A stretch of 64,000 nt of DNA from Comamonas phosphati (GTDB lineage Bacteria; Pseudomonadota; Gammaproteobacteria; Burkholderiales; Burkholderiaceae_C), in contig NZ_BMEU01000015.1 in assembly GCF_014637085.1 (NCBI RefSeq), positions 1 through 64,000 of the forward strand, read 5' to 3'. Made by a program: the position numbers and the translations under genes. Of the stretch, positions 10,677 through 19,775 are shown piece by piece. A model generated the notes under the pieces. That model saw only the letters and a list, made by a program, of their open reading frames with translations. It was not told the origin of the DNA and made no database searches. Within the stretch, counting starts at the first letter, position 1; the number at the start of each line of letters is the position of its first letter.

Positions 10677-12326
10677 ATGACAGGGAAAGTGCAGACATAC
10701 CATCGCTTGACATGCTTGGCCCTTGCCTTGTCATTGAGCGGATGTGCTACTACAGGAGATGGTGCAGGAGGCCTTCAAAAAGCATTTGTGGACACTTTTG
10801 CCAGCGATGATCCGTGTGCCAACAATGCCCGCAATATAGGGCTTGCGGTTGGCGTAGTTGGCGGCATTGTGCTGGCCAAAGTTCTGGATGCAAAACTCGG
10901 CCCGGCTCTAGCCGGCGCTGCAGCGGGCGCCCTCGTGGGAGGGTTGATTGGCGCCAACATCGACCAAAAGCGCTGTGAGCTGTCCAAGATTGCCAAGCAG
11001 TACCAGTTGGATGTGGAGTTCGCCCCCCTGGCAGTCTCGACCCAGACCAAAAAGGACGAGCCATCCCAGGCCTTTTCCATGACGTTGCGTGACACACATG
11101 GAGAGTCCGCACAATTCCTACCAAATTCCGAGCAATTGACACCGCGCGCCCGTGAGTATTTTCTGCAGATCGCCAAACAGTATGCGCAAACTCAGCCACC
11201 GGCAGGGTCCAAGCCCGAGCAGGCCCAATCATGGCAAGAAACTGTGCAAAAGCGCCGTTTGCTACTGATCGGCCATACCGACGACACCGGCAACTCACAA
11301 ATCAATGCCGATCTCTCCGAACGCCGCGCCAAAACCGTGGCGCAACTTCTGCGCCAAAACGGAATTCCTCAGGAGCAGCTGTATTTTCAAGGAGCTGGCG
11401 AAGGTTATCCGATTGCCGATAACGCTACAGAGCAAGGCCGCGGACAAAATCGCCGCGTAGAGTTTGTCGAGGTTTATAGCGACGAAGCGCTGGCTTTTTA
11501 CATAGAAAATCGCCGTGCCAATTACACGCTTTACCGGGCCGTTCCTTCAGGCAGTGCGTTTACCCAGGAAACAGCACAGCTCGCGCCAGCCTCGCGCAGC
11601 AGCAAGGCAGCCAAGGCGAAAGCGAGCAAGCTGCCTGCATCAGCACTGGCCTCGGCAGCCAAGCCCAGCACTGAGCCTGCTGAAAGCACAGCGGCAACGG
11701 CCGCAAAGTCCAACATCACGAAAACTCCCGCTTCCAGTCTACCGGCAGGTGCACTGGATTTTGGCGGCTCGCCCCTGTCTGCCAAGACTCGCCTGGTCAG
11801 CCTTGGAGCACAAGCAGCTCCCAAGGGCGGTTTTGGCCTGATTTCCACGGCTCACGCCAGCAATGATGCACCGTTTATTGCCCGCTGCGATAACGACCGC
11901 CCGCGCAAGATTGGTGATGTCAAGGCCTTGTCGGGCAAGACCTATCGCACCAGCGAGCACATCAAGGGCTTGTATGGAACGACCTGGGCCCAGCAGGTCA
12001 ACGGCCATCTGGTGGTACTCAACAAGGTAGCCGTGCTTCGCGACGGCAGCTCCCCTCAAGCGCCGGAGCTCAATTTCTATGCCGACTACGACGCTAGCAA
12101 GGCGGCCAGCGCCAAGCCGGTCTGGAGCGGCCACCCGGCCGTCAACATCTACCAGGGCAGCAACGGCCTGCTGTATCGCGTATTTGCCAACAGCCCGCAA
12201 GGCGCTCGCTGCCTGGACATTCTCTTCCCCGCCGAGGGTGGCACCGCAGCCACTGACGGCAAGCTCATTTACGGCAACGTGGAACAGCTGTTCGCAACCG
12301 ATTTCAAGCCCCGTCAGCAGCTCTAA
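10677..12326 (+). CDS. OmpA-domain outer-membrane lipoprotein with glycine zipper
   Basis: A 549-residue protein with a lipoprotein signal (LSLSGC, lipidated Cys at 23), a glycine-zipper segment (about 50-85, GAAAGALVGGLIGANI) and an OmpA-like peptidoglycan-binding domain (about 195-265: LLLIGHTDDTG, LSERRAKTV, GRGQNRRVEF). An Ala/Lys/Ser-rich linker (about 300-400) leads to a C-terminal region (about 400-549) with no recognised domain. ATG 10677 follows GAAGAGAG and lies after an AT-rich leader. It heads an operon with a multi-pass membrane protein (23 bp downstream) and an exported vWA-like protein. I infer that it anchors an envelope-spanning complex to peptidoglycan and the outer membrane. 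Substrate and trigger are unknown. Confidence 0.8.
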   Translation: MTGKVQTYHRLTCLALALSLSGCATTGDGAGGLQKAFVDTFASDDPCANNARNIGLAVGVVGGIVLAKVLDAKLGPALAGAAAGALVGGLIGANIDQKRCELSKIAKQYQLDVEFAPLAVSTQTKKDEPSQAFSMTLRDTHGESAQFLPNSEQLTPRAREYFLQIAKQYAQTQPPAGSKPEQAQSWQETVQKRRLLLIGHTDDTGNSQINADLSERRAKTVAQLLRQNGIPQEQLYFQGAGEGYPIADNATEQGRGQNRRVEFVEVYSDEALAFYIENRRANYTLYRAVPSGSAFTQETAQLAPASRSSKAAKAKASKLPASALASAAKPSTEPAESTAATAAKSNITKTPASSLPAGALDFGGSPLSAKTRLVSLGAQAAPKGGFGLISTAHASNDAPFIARCDNDRPRKIGDVKALSGKTYRTSEHIKGLYGTTWAQQVNGHLVVLNKVAVLRDGSSPQAPELNFYADYDASKAASAKPVWSGHPAVNIYQGSNGLLYRVFANSPQGARCLDILFPAEGGTAATDGKLIYGNVEQLFATDFKPRQQL

Positions 12327-12349
12327 AACCATCTCTAAGTCATTCCAAT

Positions 12350-13810
12350 ATGAAAGAAATTCTGAGCACTTATCCAGTGGCTGTGTGGAGCATTGTCAGC
12401 ATCCTGCTGGCAGCCATCGTCATCTCTGCACTCTGGGACAAAGTCAAATGGTGGTGGATGAACACCTGGTATAGCTTCCCGCTGATCGGCCATGTGGCAC
12501 GCCTGTCCAGGGATGTCAGCATCGATCACCAGACCGGCGCCTTCCAGGGCGATCTGAAGCTGTGCCGCGACTACAAGAAGTTCATCCAATTGCGCAATGA
12601 GCATGACTTTAATGAAAAGATCAGCTACCTGACCAAGGCCGGAGACCTGGGCCGCAGCGGTACCCCGATCTTCATCTGGCTGTTGACGACCTTGCTGGTA
12701 TTTGTGGAAGCCATGGGATTCAGCTATGTGCTGGCGGGCTACACCATCCCGGGAGCCAGCGAAAATACCCAGCAAATGGGCGCACTGGGCATTGCCTTCC
12801 TGATCTCCGTGCTGCTGGTCGCCCTGACCCACTTCTCGGGCCATGAGCTGTACCGATCCGGCAAAATCAAGCAAGCCCGCCGCAGCTGGCTGGACGCAGG
12901 CCGCAAGCACGACTTGTTCACCAGGGAAGTCGCGCTAGCAACCCCCCAGAGCGTTGACGACCAGTTCCCCATCTATACCCAGCTCGTCAACCGGGTCGGC
13001 GCACATCCTCAATACGCCATCACGATTGCGACCGTGATCTTTGTGGCCGTGGTGGCCGTTGGCGCGACCTTTGTGCGCGGCAAGGTACTGGAAAAAATGC
13101 TGACCCAGGAAGTCGCGGGGCTGAACCTGAGCCAGGCCGGCAGCGCCGGCAACGGCGAGCTCAAGCTCGATGCCCTGGTGCTACCCGCACATGACCAGGC
13201 CCAGGTTCAGGACAGCAAGGACAAGGTGCTGCACGACACCCAGGATCTGGATCGTAGCGGCGGCTGGGGCACGTTCATCGTGCTGGCCGTAATCTTTGTG
13301 TTTCTGCAGTTCCTGGGTGTGTTGTTTGGCTACAAATGGGGTTTTGCCGGCAAGCAAAGTGCCGCTGCTTTCCAAGCCATTGGCAAGGGGCGCTTTACCA
13401 GCTATGAGGATGTGCGCGCCCATTACCGCAATGTGGCAGATGCTGCCCAGGCCCAGTTGAGCAGCCTGGACCAGCGGCGCCAGGAAAGCGGCAGCAGCGG
13501 CACCAGCAGCGCTGCACAGGCCCGCAAGATGAGCTTCAAGGACTTCATGGACCGCGAGCGCAATGAGGATGTCCGTGACCTCAATAGCCAGCACCAGCAC
13601 ACGCAGGCCTACAAGCCTGTGCCGCCCGCGGAGACCCTGGCAGCAGCTCCTGCAACGGATGCTCCGGTGGCCAGCGTGCCGGAATCCGAAGATGATGAAC
13701 TGGCCCGCCTGGAGCGAGAACTGGCCGAACGCAGGGATGCAGCACAGCGACGCGCCAAGATCGAGCAGATGAAAAAGGAACTGGCCAGCCTTGAAGGGAA
13801 TCAGCCATGA
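12350..13810 (+). CDS. Multi-pass inner-membrane protein of unknown function
   Basis: This 486-residue protein has membrane segments near residues 9-28, 105-130, 145-165, 222-245 and 300-325. Between segments one and two is a conserved-looking soluble stretch (DVSIDHQTGAFQGDLKLCRDY). The C-terminal 150 residues are soluble and charged and end in a strongly predicted coiled coil ([21 protein letters not shown]). I recognise no family. It lies between the OmpA lipoprotein gene and the vWA gene and overlaps the latter by 4 bases (ATGA), so the three products are likely made together. A scaffold or channel linking cytoplasm and periplasm is a reasonable inference. It lacks the MotA/TolQ/ExbB signature. 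Confidence 0.75.
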   Translation: MKEILSTYPVAVWSIVSILLAAIVISALWDKVKWWWMNTWYSFPLIGHVARLSRDVSIDHQTGAFQGDLKLCRDYKKFIQLRNEHDFNEKISYLTKAGDLGRSGTPIFIWLLTTLLVFVEAMGFSYVLAGYTIPGASENTQQMGALGIAFLISVLLVALTHFSGHELYRSGKIKQARRSWLDAGRKHDLFTREVALATPQSVDDQFPIYTQLVNRVGAHPQYAITIATVIFVAVVAVGATFVRGKVLEKMLTQEVAGLNLSQAGSAGNGELKLDALVLPAHDQAQVQDSKDKVLHDTQDLDRSGGWGTFIVLAVIFVFLQFLGVLFGYKWGFAGKQSAAAFQAIGKGRFTSYEDVRAHYRNVADAAQAQLSSLDQRRQESGSSGTSSAAQARKMSFKDFMDRERNEDVRDLNSQHQHTQAYKPVPPAETLAAAPATDAPVASVPESEDDELARLERELAERRDAAQRRAKIEQMKKELASLEGNQP

Positions 13811-14658
13811 TGCGGCGCCTGCCCTCCTGGCTGACGGGCCTGAGCCTGGCAGCACTCGGATCAGGCACCTTGGCAGACACGGCCACCAATGCCCTGCCTG
13901 ACTGCTACCAGTATGCACAGCTCAAGCGCCAGTCTCCCGCGAGCGTGCAGACCGAACTGTTCGCGGTCATTGACCAGACCACGCCTTTCAGCAGCGAACT
14001 GCGCCAATCCCTTGCGCAGCAGATAGCACCGCTGCTTAGCCCTGGCAACGCCCTGACGGTTTTCGCCTTCTCCGCCTACACACAGGGCTACTACACGCGC
14101 CGACTGCTGCACGCTCGCCTGGACGCCACGATACCAGCCAGCGCACGTGATGACGCCGGCAAGGCCTTGCTGCAGAAATTTGACCAATGTCTTGCGTTTC
14201 AGAAGCAGGGGATACAGAAGCTTGCGCAGGAAGCATTGGTCAAAATCCTGTCGCAAACCAGCTCCAGCATCGCCAAATCCGACGTGCTCGGCAGCCTCAA
14301 GGACATAGCCACCCAGGTCCAGGCATCAGGAGCTCAGCGCAAGATCGTGCTTTTGGCCTCGGACATGCTGGAAAACTCCTCAGTCAGCAGCTTCTACAGC
14401 AACAAGGCCGTGCGCAAAATTGATGTGGCCGCAGAGTGGAAAAAGGTCGAGGCCAATCAATTGGTTGCAAACTTTGGAGGCGCGCAGATCTATGTTCTGG
14501 GCGCAGGCCTGATCGACACCGATACACAGAAACATGGGGTGTACCGCGATCCCCAGACCATGGGCGCCTTGCGCAGTTTCTGGGAGCAATACTTCAAGGC
14601 CTCCCAAGCCAGGCTGGTGGATTTCGGCACTCCCGATCTGCTGGGAAGAATTCAGTAA
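13807..14658 (+). CDS. Exported vWA-like protein
   Basis: A 283-residue protein with an N-terminal signal peptide (cleavage probably after GTLA, near residue 24) and a fold pattern of von Willebrand factor A domains: a strand plus FAVIDQTTPFS (DxTxx in a MIDAS-like position, about residues 48-58), RKIVLLASDMLEN and AQIYVLGAGL strands, with long helices between. The MIDAS motif is not the classical DxSxS, so metal binding is uncertain. The start ATG overlaps the stop of the membrane-protein gene. As the third gene of the operon it is probably the periplasmic partner of the OmpA lipoprotein or of the membrane protein. Confidence 0.7.
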   Translation: MMRRLPSWLTGLSLAALGSGTLADTATNALPDCYQYAQLKRQSPASVQTELFAVIDQTTPFSSELRQSLAQQIAPLLSPGNALTVFAFSAYTQGYYTRRLLHARLDATIPASARDDAGKALLQKFDQCLAFQKQGIQKLAQEALVKILSQTSSSIAKSDVLGSLKDIATQVQASGAQRKIVLLASDMLENSSVSSFYSNKAVRKIDVAAEWKKVEANQLVANFGGAQIYVLGAGLIDTDTQKHGVYRDPQTMGALRSFWEQYFKASQARLVDFGTPDLLGRIQ

Positions 14659-14701
14659 CTCCCAGCTCCCGATTGAGGAGTCCCTGGAGAAAGCCTCATT
14701 T

Positions 14702-14752
14702 AGAACGTGTTTATGATCTCTACGCAGCCGAGGAAATCGTAAACACGTTCTT
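14702..14752. repeat. Palindromic repeat, right flank of the three-gene cassette
   Basis: Arms AGAACGTGTTTATGAT (14702-14717) and ATCGTAAACACGTTCT pair with one mismatch in 16 around a 19-base centre. It follows the vWA gene stop by about 45 bp and shares its outer arm with the partial copy at 10199-10240. It could act as a terminator hairpin, but it has no T-run. It looks like a short mobile palindrome. Confidence 0.6.
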
Positions 14753-14815
14753 AGAAAACCGCATCCACAAACCGGTCAAGACGGGCAGTCTCCGCAGTTG
14801 CTATGCCGAGACTCC

Positions 14816-15646
14816 CTAGCCCCGATCCCAACCGCCCTGCCAGTGCAGCGCCACGCTGCAGCCCTGCCCCGGCACGGCCGTGATGCTGGCATCGCCGCCC
14901 AACCGGCGGCAGACGGTGCGCACCAGGGCCAGGCCCACCCCCACACCTTCAAACTCGGATTCGCGGTGCATGCGCTGGAAGATGCCGAACGGCGCCGGCG
15001 CGCGCGCGGCATCGAAGCCCACGCCGTTGTCGCTCACCGTCAGCGTCAGACCCGCGCCATCGGCCTGCCGTTCGACGGCGATGGCGATACGGGCCTCGGA
15101 AACGGAGCGCGTGAACTTGAGGGCATTCGACAGCACGGCCTGCAGCGCCTGCCGCAGCAAGGGCGTATCGGCCCGTACGGCCGGGTATTGCTGCGGTAGC
15201 CGCCATTGCACATGGCGCGTCGGCAGCCCCGGCGCCGACTGGAGCTCCGCCATCAGCGTCTGCAGCAGCCCGCCCAAATCCACGGGCTGCCACTGCAGCG
15301 GCTGGCGGGCGGCGCGCGCAAGCATCAGCAGGCTGTCGAACATGCCGGCCATGCGGCGGGCCGACTGGTCCATGGTCTGCAGAAAGCTGCGCGCCTCCTG
15401 CACGTCTTGCACGGCGGGTTGCTCCGACCGCAGCAGCTCCGACACCAGCGGGCCGAACGACAGCACATGGCGCAGCGGCGCGCGCAAATCGTGCGAAACC
15501 GCCTGCACCCATTCCTGCTGGGAGGCGCGCAGCGCCGCCAGTTCCTGCTCGCGCTGCGCCAGCAGCGCCAGAGCCTGCTTCAGTGTCTGCGGCACGGCAA
15601 GCTCCTCGCCAGCAGAAAGTGGGCTTCCCTCAGAAAAATGATTCAT
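14816..15646 (-). CDS. Soluble sensor histidine kinase, orphan
   Basis: A 276-residue kinase with a short N-terminal coiled coil, a HisKA dimerisation domain (SHDLRAPL, phosphoacceptor His about residue 52) and an HATPase_c domain with N box (LSNALKF), G1 (VSDNGVGFD), F (IFQRMHRESEFEG) and G2 (GVGLALV). The core resembles the kinase module of bacteriophytochrome-type sensors. It has no membrane segment and no sensory domain, and no response-regulator gene is adjacent, so its input and partner are unknown. ATG 15646 was chosen. The frame extends to a TTG at 15694, but that codon lies within a dispersed repeat copy. Confidence 0.85.
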   Translation of the reverse strand: MNHFSEGSPLSAGEELAVPQTLKQALALLAQREQELAALRASQQEWVQAVSHDLRAPLRHVLSFGPLVSELLRSEQPAVQDVQEARSFLQTMDQSARRMAGMFDSLLMLARAARQPLQWQPVDLGGLLQTLMAELQSAPGLPTRHVQWRLPQQYPAVRADTPLLRQALQAVLSNALKFTRSVSEARIAIAVERQADGAGLTLTVSDNGVGFDAARAPAPFGIFQRMHRESEFEGVGVGLALVRTVCRRLGGDASITAVPGQGCSVALHWQGGWDRG

Positions 15647-15681
15647 GGCATACACATTAAAACTGGCATGTTTCACCTCAG

Positions 15682-15756
15682 AGACGCCGAGCAAGAGCCG
15701 CCTCGCGGCGAAGGCGTCGTCCCCCTTCCAGGGGGAAGCCGCGCAGCGGCTCAGGG
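15682..15756 (-). repeat. Dispersed three-hairpin repeat, copy 1 (after glmU)
   Basis: Read on the minus strand: CCCCCTGAGCCGC, a GCCGC/GCGGC hairpin, a CCCCC/GGGGG hairpin, then a larger GACGCC/GGCGTC hairpin. The TGA of the opening CCCCCTGA is the stop codon of glmU. The element is in sense orientation after the gene and probably forms the mRNA 3' end. Confidence 0.75.
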
Positions 15757-17181
15757 GGTATCACTCTTCACCGGCCGCTTCCAAGTATTGAGGCTGACCT
15801 GCTTGCCCCGGCCCACGGTCAGCACACCGGGTTCGGTGTTCTTGGTGATGGTCGAGCCACCGCCCACCGTGCCGCCCGCGCCGATGGTCACGGGCGCCAC
15901 CAGCACGCAATTGCTGCCGATCTGCACGTCGGCCTCGATCACCGTGCGGTGCTTGTTCACGCCGTCGTAGTTGGCCGTGATGCTGCCGGCGCCGTAGTTG
16001 ACGCGCTCGCCCACCATGGCGTCGCCCAGATAGGCCAGGTGATTGGCCTTGGCGCCGTCGGCCAGTTGCGAATTCTTCACTTCCACGAAGTTGCCGATAT
16101 GCACTTGCCTGCCCAGCCTGGCGCCGGGGCGCAGGCGGGCGAACGGGCCGACCAGGGCGCCTGGGCCCACTTCCACGCCGGCCTTTTCACCGTCGATATG
16201 GGTGAAGGGGTGGATCACGGCATCCTCGGCAATCACGGCATTGCTGATATGGCAGTTGGCGCCGATCCTGGCGCCCGTACCAATCGTCACCTTGCCGGTG
16301 AAGATGCAGTTGACGTCGATGTCCACATCCTGGCCGCATTCCAGGCTGGCCTTGGTGCCGCGCGCATCGTCGCGCAGGTCGAAGCGCTGGGGATCGGCCA
16401 GCCGCACCCCCTGCTCCATCAGCTGGCGCGCCCGGCGCAGCTGGTGGGCGCGCTCCAGTTCCGCCAGCTGCAGCGGGCTGTTCACGCCGGCTACCTGCAG
16501 TACATCGCCAATGCGGTGGCCCACCACGGGCACGCCGTCGGCCACGGCCATGGCGACGATGTCGGTCAGGTAGTACTCGCCTTGGGCGTTGTTGTTGTCG
16601 AGCCGAGACAGCCACTGCGTCAGATGCCTGGCCGGCACGGCCATGATGCCGCTGTAGATCTCGGTGATGGCGCGCTCGGCTTCGCTGGCGTCCTTCTGCT
16701 CCACGATGCGCTGCACGGTGCCGGCCTCGTTGCGCACGATGCGGCCGTAGCCCGTGGGGTCGGGCATGGTCACCGTCAGCAGGGCCAGGCTCTGGCCCTC
16801 GGCCGCGTCGACCAGCGCCTGCAAGGTGTCGGCCTGCGTGAGCGGCACGTCGCCGGACAGCACGACGACCATGCCGTCATCCTGGAGTGCCGGCACGGCC
16901 TGCTGCACCGCGTGGCCCGTGCCCAGCTGCGGCTCCTGGCGCACGAACTTGAGGTCAAAACCGGCCTCGGCGTTCCGCGCACCCGAGATGGCGGCTTCCA
17001 CTTCCGAAGCGCCATGGCCCGTCACCACCACGGCGCGGCGCGCCAAAAGCCGCGCCGCCGTATCCAGCACATGTTGCAGCAGCGCCCGGCCAGCGAGCTT
17101 TTGCAATACCTTGGGGTGGCGGCTTTTCATGCGGGTGCCTTTGCCGGCAGCCATGATGACGATATCCAGAGGTTCAGTCAT
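15751..17181 (-). CDS. glmU: Bifunctional GlcNAc-1-P uridylyltransferase / GlcN-1-P acetyltransferase
   Basis: GlmU acetylates glucosamine-1-phosphate and then forms UDP-GlcNAc for peptidoglycan and LPS. The 476-residue protein starts at ATG 17181 with the nucleotidyltransferase loop AAGKGTRMKS, and the N-terminal Rossmann-like domain runs to about residue 230. The C-terminal half is a left-handed beta-helix of hexapeptide repeats (IGTGARIGANCHISNAVI, VGPGALVGPFARLRPGARLG) with the acetyltransferase region around HLAYLGDA. It works in the same pathway as GlmS in this window. Its last codons, GAT ACC CCC TGA, run into a dispersed repeat. A frame upstream to 17292 exists but lacks family sequence. 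Confidence 0.96.
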   Translation of the reverse strand: MTEPLDIVIMAAGKGTRMKSRHPKVLQKLAGRALLQHVLDTAARLLARRAVVVTGHGASEVEAAISGARNAEAGFDLKFVRQEPQLGTGHAVQQAVPALQDDGMVVVLSGDVPLTQADTLQALVDAAEGQSLALLTVTMPDPTGYGRIVRNEAGTVQRIVEQKDASEAERAITEIYSGIMAVPARHLTQWLSRLDNNNAQGEYYLTDIVAMAVADGVPVVGHRIGDVLQVAGVNSPLQLAELERAHQLRRARQLMEQGVRLADPQRFDLRDDARGTKASLECGQDVDIDVNCIFTGKVTIGTGARIGANCHISNAVIAEDAVIHPFTHIDGEKAGVEVGPGALVGPFARLRPGARLGRQVHIGNFVEVKNSQLADGAKANHLAYLGDAMVGERVNYGAGSITANYDGVNKHRTVIEADVQIGSNCVLVAPVTIGAGGTVGGGSTITKNTEPGVLTVGRGKQVSLNTWKRPVKSDTP

Positions 17182-17270
17182 AGTCGTTCGCAAGATCGGT
17201 AACCCGCCGATTATCGACCCAGACCCATGCAACCGGCGGCAAGAGACTGCAAGCGACGCGTCAAACCCGT

Positions 17271-18254
17271 ATGCTTGCCACCGCCATGCCACATGCCACG
17301 ACCAGCCCCGCGCCGCTGCTGCGCACCCGCCCCATAGGAGCGGGCCATCTGCGCGCCTTCGTCGCGGTGGCCAAACACCTGAACTTCCGCGCCGCCGCCG
17401 ACGAACTGGCGCTGACGCAATCGGCCGTCAGCCGCCAGATCCAGTCGCTCGAGGACGAAGTGGGCGTGCCGCTGTTCCTGCGCCACTCGCGCGCCGTGGA
17501 GCTGACGGGCGCCGGCGCCCAGCTGCTGCACAGCGTGCTGCCCGCGCTGGAGGCCGTCGATGCCACCGTGCGCCAGATCCGCCAGACCGTGGGGCGCAAA
17601 AGCGTGGCCATCACTACCTGGGCCAGCTTTGCGGCCATGTGGCTGATTCCGCGGCTGCAGGATTTCCAGCGGGCCTGGCCCGATATCGACATCCGCATCG
17701 ACACGGGCGACGCCGTGGCCGACCTGGACACCACCGATGTGGACCTGGCCATACGCTACAGCCGCGATCAGGAAAGCGGCCGGCAACTGTTCGGCGAGGA
17801 GCTGGTCGTGGTCGCCAGCCCGGCACTGCTGCGCGGCGGCCCGCCGCTGCGCGAGCCCGCCGATGCCGCGCACTACACGCTGATCGAGACCGGCGACGTG
17901 CACCGCATGCCCCAGCTCGAATGGCTGAGCTGGCAGCGCTGGTTCGGCGCCCACGGCTGCGACCAGCTGCAGCCGCCGCGCTGGCTGTACTTCAACTACG
18001 CCCACCAGATCGTCCAGGCCGCCCTGGCCGGCCAGGGCCTGGCCATTGCCCGCTTGCCGCTGGTGGCCGATGCACTGGCAGCCGGGCAGTTGGTCGAAAT
18101 CCTGCCCCGGCACCGGCTGGCCTCGCCGCTGGCCTACTGGCTGCTGCTGGGTCCGCGCAGCAGCCAGCGGCCCGAAGTGCAGGCCTTTTGCAGCTGGCTG
18201 CTGGAACAGGCAGCGCAAACGCGCGCAGCAATAGAAGGAGCTGCCAGCGCTTGA
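17271..18254 (+). CDS. LysR-family transcriptional regulator (GcvA-like)
   Basis: A 327-residue LysR regulator with an N-terminal winged helix-turn-helix (about residues 27-85: FRAAADELALTQSAVSRQIQSLE) and a periplasmic-binding-protein-like effector domain (from about 105: VAITTWASFAAMWLIPRLQDFQ, VDLAIRYSRDQ). The IRY motif and overall pattern resemble GcvA/AmpR-type regulators. An alternative start is the ATG six codons in, at 17286. It is divergent from glmU with a 90-bp gap, so it may act there or only on its own gene; the target is not evident. Confidence 0.9.
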   Translation: MLATAMPHATTSPAPLLRTRPIGAGHLRAFVAVAKHLNFRAAADELALTQSAVSRQIQSLEDEVGVPLFLRHSRAVELTGAGAQLLHSVLPALEAVDATVRQIRQTVGRKSVAITTWASFAAMWLIPRLQDFQRAWPDIDIRIDTGDAVADLDTTDVDLAIRYSRDQESGRQLFGEELVVVASPALLRGGPPLREPADAAHYTLIETGDVHRMPQLEWLSWQRWFGAHGCDQLQPPRWLYFNYAHQIVQAALAGQGLAIARLPLVADALAAGQLVEILPRHRLASPLAYWLLLGPRSSQRPEVQAFCSWLLEQAAQTRAAIEGAASA

Positions 18255-18321
18255 ATTACAAGTGTTTCAGATGAAAAACTATCTGAAATCATTGATTGGC
18301 AAGCGATGAAAGCTCCTTTTT
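18235..18321. terminator. Large nested stem-loop between convergent LysR and tyrS genes
   Basis: Outer arms AAGGAGCT (from 18235) and AGCTCCTTTTTTT (from 18310) enclose AGCGCTTG/CAAGCG and the inner hairpin TTTCAGAT/ATCTGAAA (18265-18272, 18281-18288). T-runs on both strands suit a bidirectional terminator for the convergent genes, whose stops are at 18254 and 18322. This style of intergenic palindrome is familiar from Comamonadaceae. Confidence 0.7.
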
Positions 18322-19554
18322 TTAAGTCAGTGTCACCTTGGCGAACTTGCGCTTGCCCACTTGCAGCACGAAAGTGCCGGCGTCGATCTTGAGGCCGCGG
18401 TCGCTGACCACGGCGCCGTCGATGCGCACGCCGCCGCCGTCCATCAGGCGGTTGGCCTCGCTGGTCGAGGGCGCGAGATTGGCCTGCTTGAGCAGGGCGC
18501 CGATGCCCATGGGCGCGCCCGAGAGGCTGACTTCGGGAATGTCGTCGGGAATACCGCCCTTGGAGCGGTTGATGAAATCCTGCTCGGCCGCATCGGCCAG
18601 CGCGGCGCTGTGGAAGCGCGCGGTGATTTCCTTGGCCAGGGCCACCTTGGCGTGCTTGGGGTTGCCGCCGGCGGCGATCTCGGCCTTGAGCGCGGCGATC
18701 TCGGCCAGGCTCTTGAAGGACAGCAGCGTGTACCAGTCCCACATCAATTCGTCCGAGATCGACAGCACCTTGGCGAACATGGTGTTGGCGTCCTCGGCGA
18801 TGCCGATGTAGTTGTTCTTGGACTTGGACATCTTGTGCACGCCGTCCAGGCCCACGAGCAGCGGCATGGTGAGCACGCACTGCGGCTCCTGCGCCCATTC
18901 CTGCTGCAGGTGACGGCCCATCATCAGATTGAACTTCTGGTCCGTGCCGCCCAGCTCCAGGTCGGCCTTGAGCGCCACCGAGTCATAGCCCTGCAGCAGC
19001 GGGTAGAGGAATTCGTGCAGGCTGATGGAGCTGCCTTCGGTGAAGCGGGTATGGAAGTCGTTGCGCTCCATCATGCGCGCCACCGTGTACTTGGCCGACA
19101 GCTGGATCATGCCGCGCGCGCCCAGCTGGTCGCACCATTCGCTGTTGTAGCGCAGCTCGGTCCTGGCCGGATCGAGGATCTTGTAGGCCTGGTCGCGGTA
19201 GGTCTCGGCATTGACCTTGATCTGCTCGGTGCTCAAGGGCGGGCGCGTGCTGTTGCGGCCCGAGGGGTCGCCGATCAGCGTGGTGAAGTCGCCGATCAGA
19301 AAGATCACCTGGTGGCCCAGGTCCTGCAGCTGGCGCATCTTGTTGAGCACCACGGTATGGCCCACGTGGATGTCCGGCGCCGTCGGGTCCAGGCCCAGCT
19401 TGATGCGCAGGGGCACGCCCGTGGCTTCGGACCTGGCCAGCTTGCGGACCCACTCGTCCTTGGGCAGCAGCTCATCGACACCGCGCAGAGTGACCTCCAG
19501 CGCTTGGTTCACCCTGTCGGTCGCGGGATAAGTTGTAACAGCTGATTGATTCAT
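18322..19554 (-). CDS. tyrS: Tyrosyl-tRNA synthetase
   Basis: A 410-residue class I synthetase charging tRNA-Tyr. It shows the HIGH-type motif HVGHTVV (about 63-69), the [11 protein letters not shown] loop (about 245) and a C-terminal S4 RNA-binding domain (last 60 residues, [14 protein letters not shown]). Length and motif spacing match the TyrZ-like bacterial subclass, in which HVGH replaces HIGH. It is monocistronic and divergent from the M23 peptidase gene. Confidence 0.96.
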   Translation of the reverse strand: MNQSAVTTYPATDRVNQALEVTLRGVDELLPKDEWVRKLARSEATGVPLRIKLGLDPTAPDIHVGHTVVLNKMRQLQDLGHQVIFLIGDFTTLIGDPSGRNSTRPPLSTEQIKVNAETYRDQAYKILDPARTELRYNSEWCDQLGARGMIQLSAKYTVARMMERNDFHTRFTEGSSISLHEFLYPLLQGYDSVALKADLELGGTDQKFNLMMGRHLQQEWAQEPQCVLTMPLLVGLDGVHKMSKSKNNYIGIAEDANTMFAKVLSISDELMWDWYTLLSFKSLAEIAALKAEIAAGGNPKHAKVALAKEITARFHSAALADAAEQDFINRSKGGIPDDIPEVSLSGAPMGIGALLKQANLAPSTSEANRLMDGGGVRIDGAVVSDRGLKIDAGTFVLQVGKRKFAKVTLT

Positions 19555-19775
19555 AAGGGTTTTTCGGCAGGCACGGTAGGACGCGGCCGATATACTTCGA
19601 GGTTTGTCGCTGTGGCGAATTCTAGACTGCTCCCTTATATAGATCTCTTTGGGCGGACATCTCCGCCGGGCTCTGGCGGGTTTCGAGCGGCCTGATCGCG
19701 TGCCGCACCACCACGAGACGCAGCGTCAACGGGCCTTGCCCCTGGACACGCCACTCCCAAGGATTTGATGTTTTG

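Noticed and set aside
10677-14658. Zorya-type or type VI secretion identity for the three-gene operon
   Set aside because: There is an OmpA domain, but no MotA/ExbB-like partner, no ZorC/D helicase or nuclease, and no Tss core genes.
15647-15694. TTG start for the histidine kinase 16 codons upstream
   Set aside because: It lies inside a dispersed repeat copy and adds no conserved sequence; ATG 15646 is simpler.
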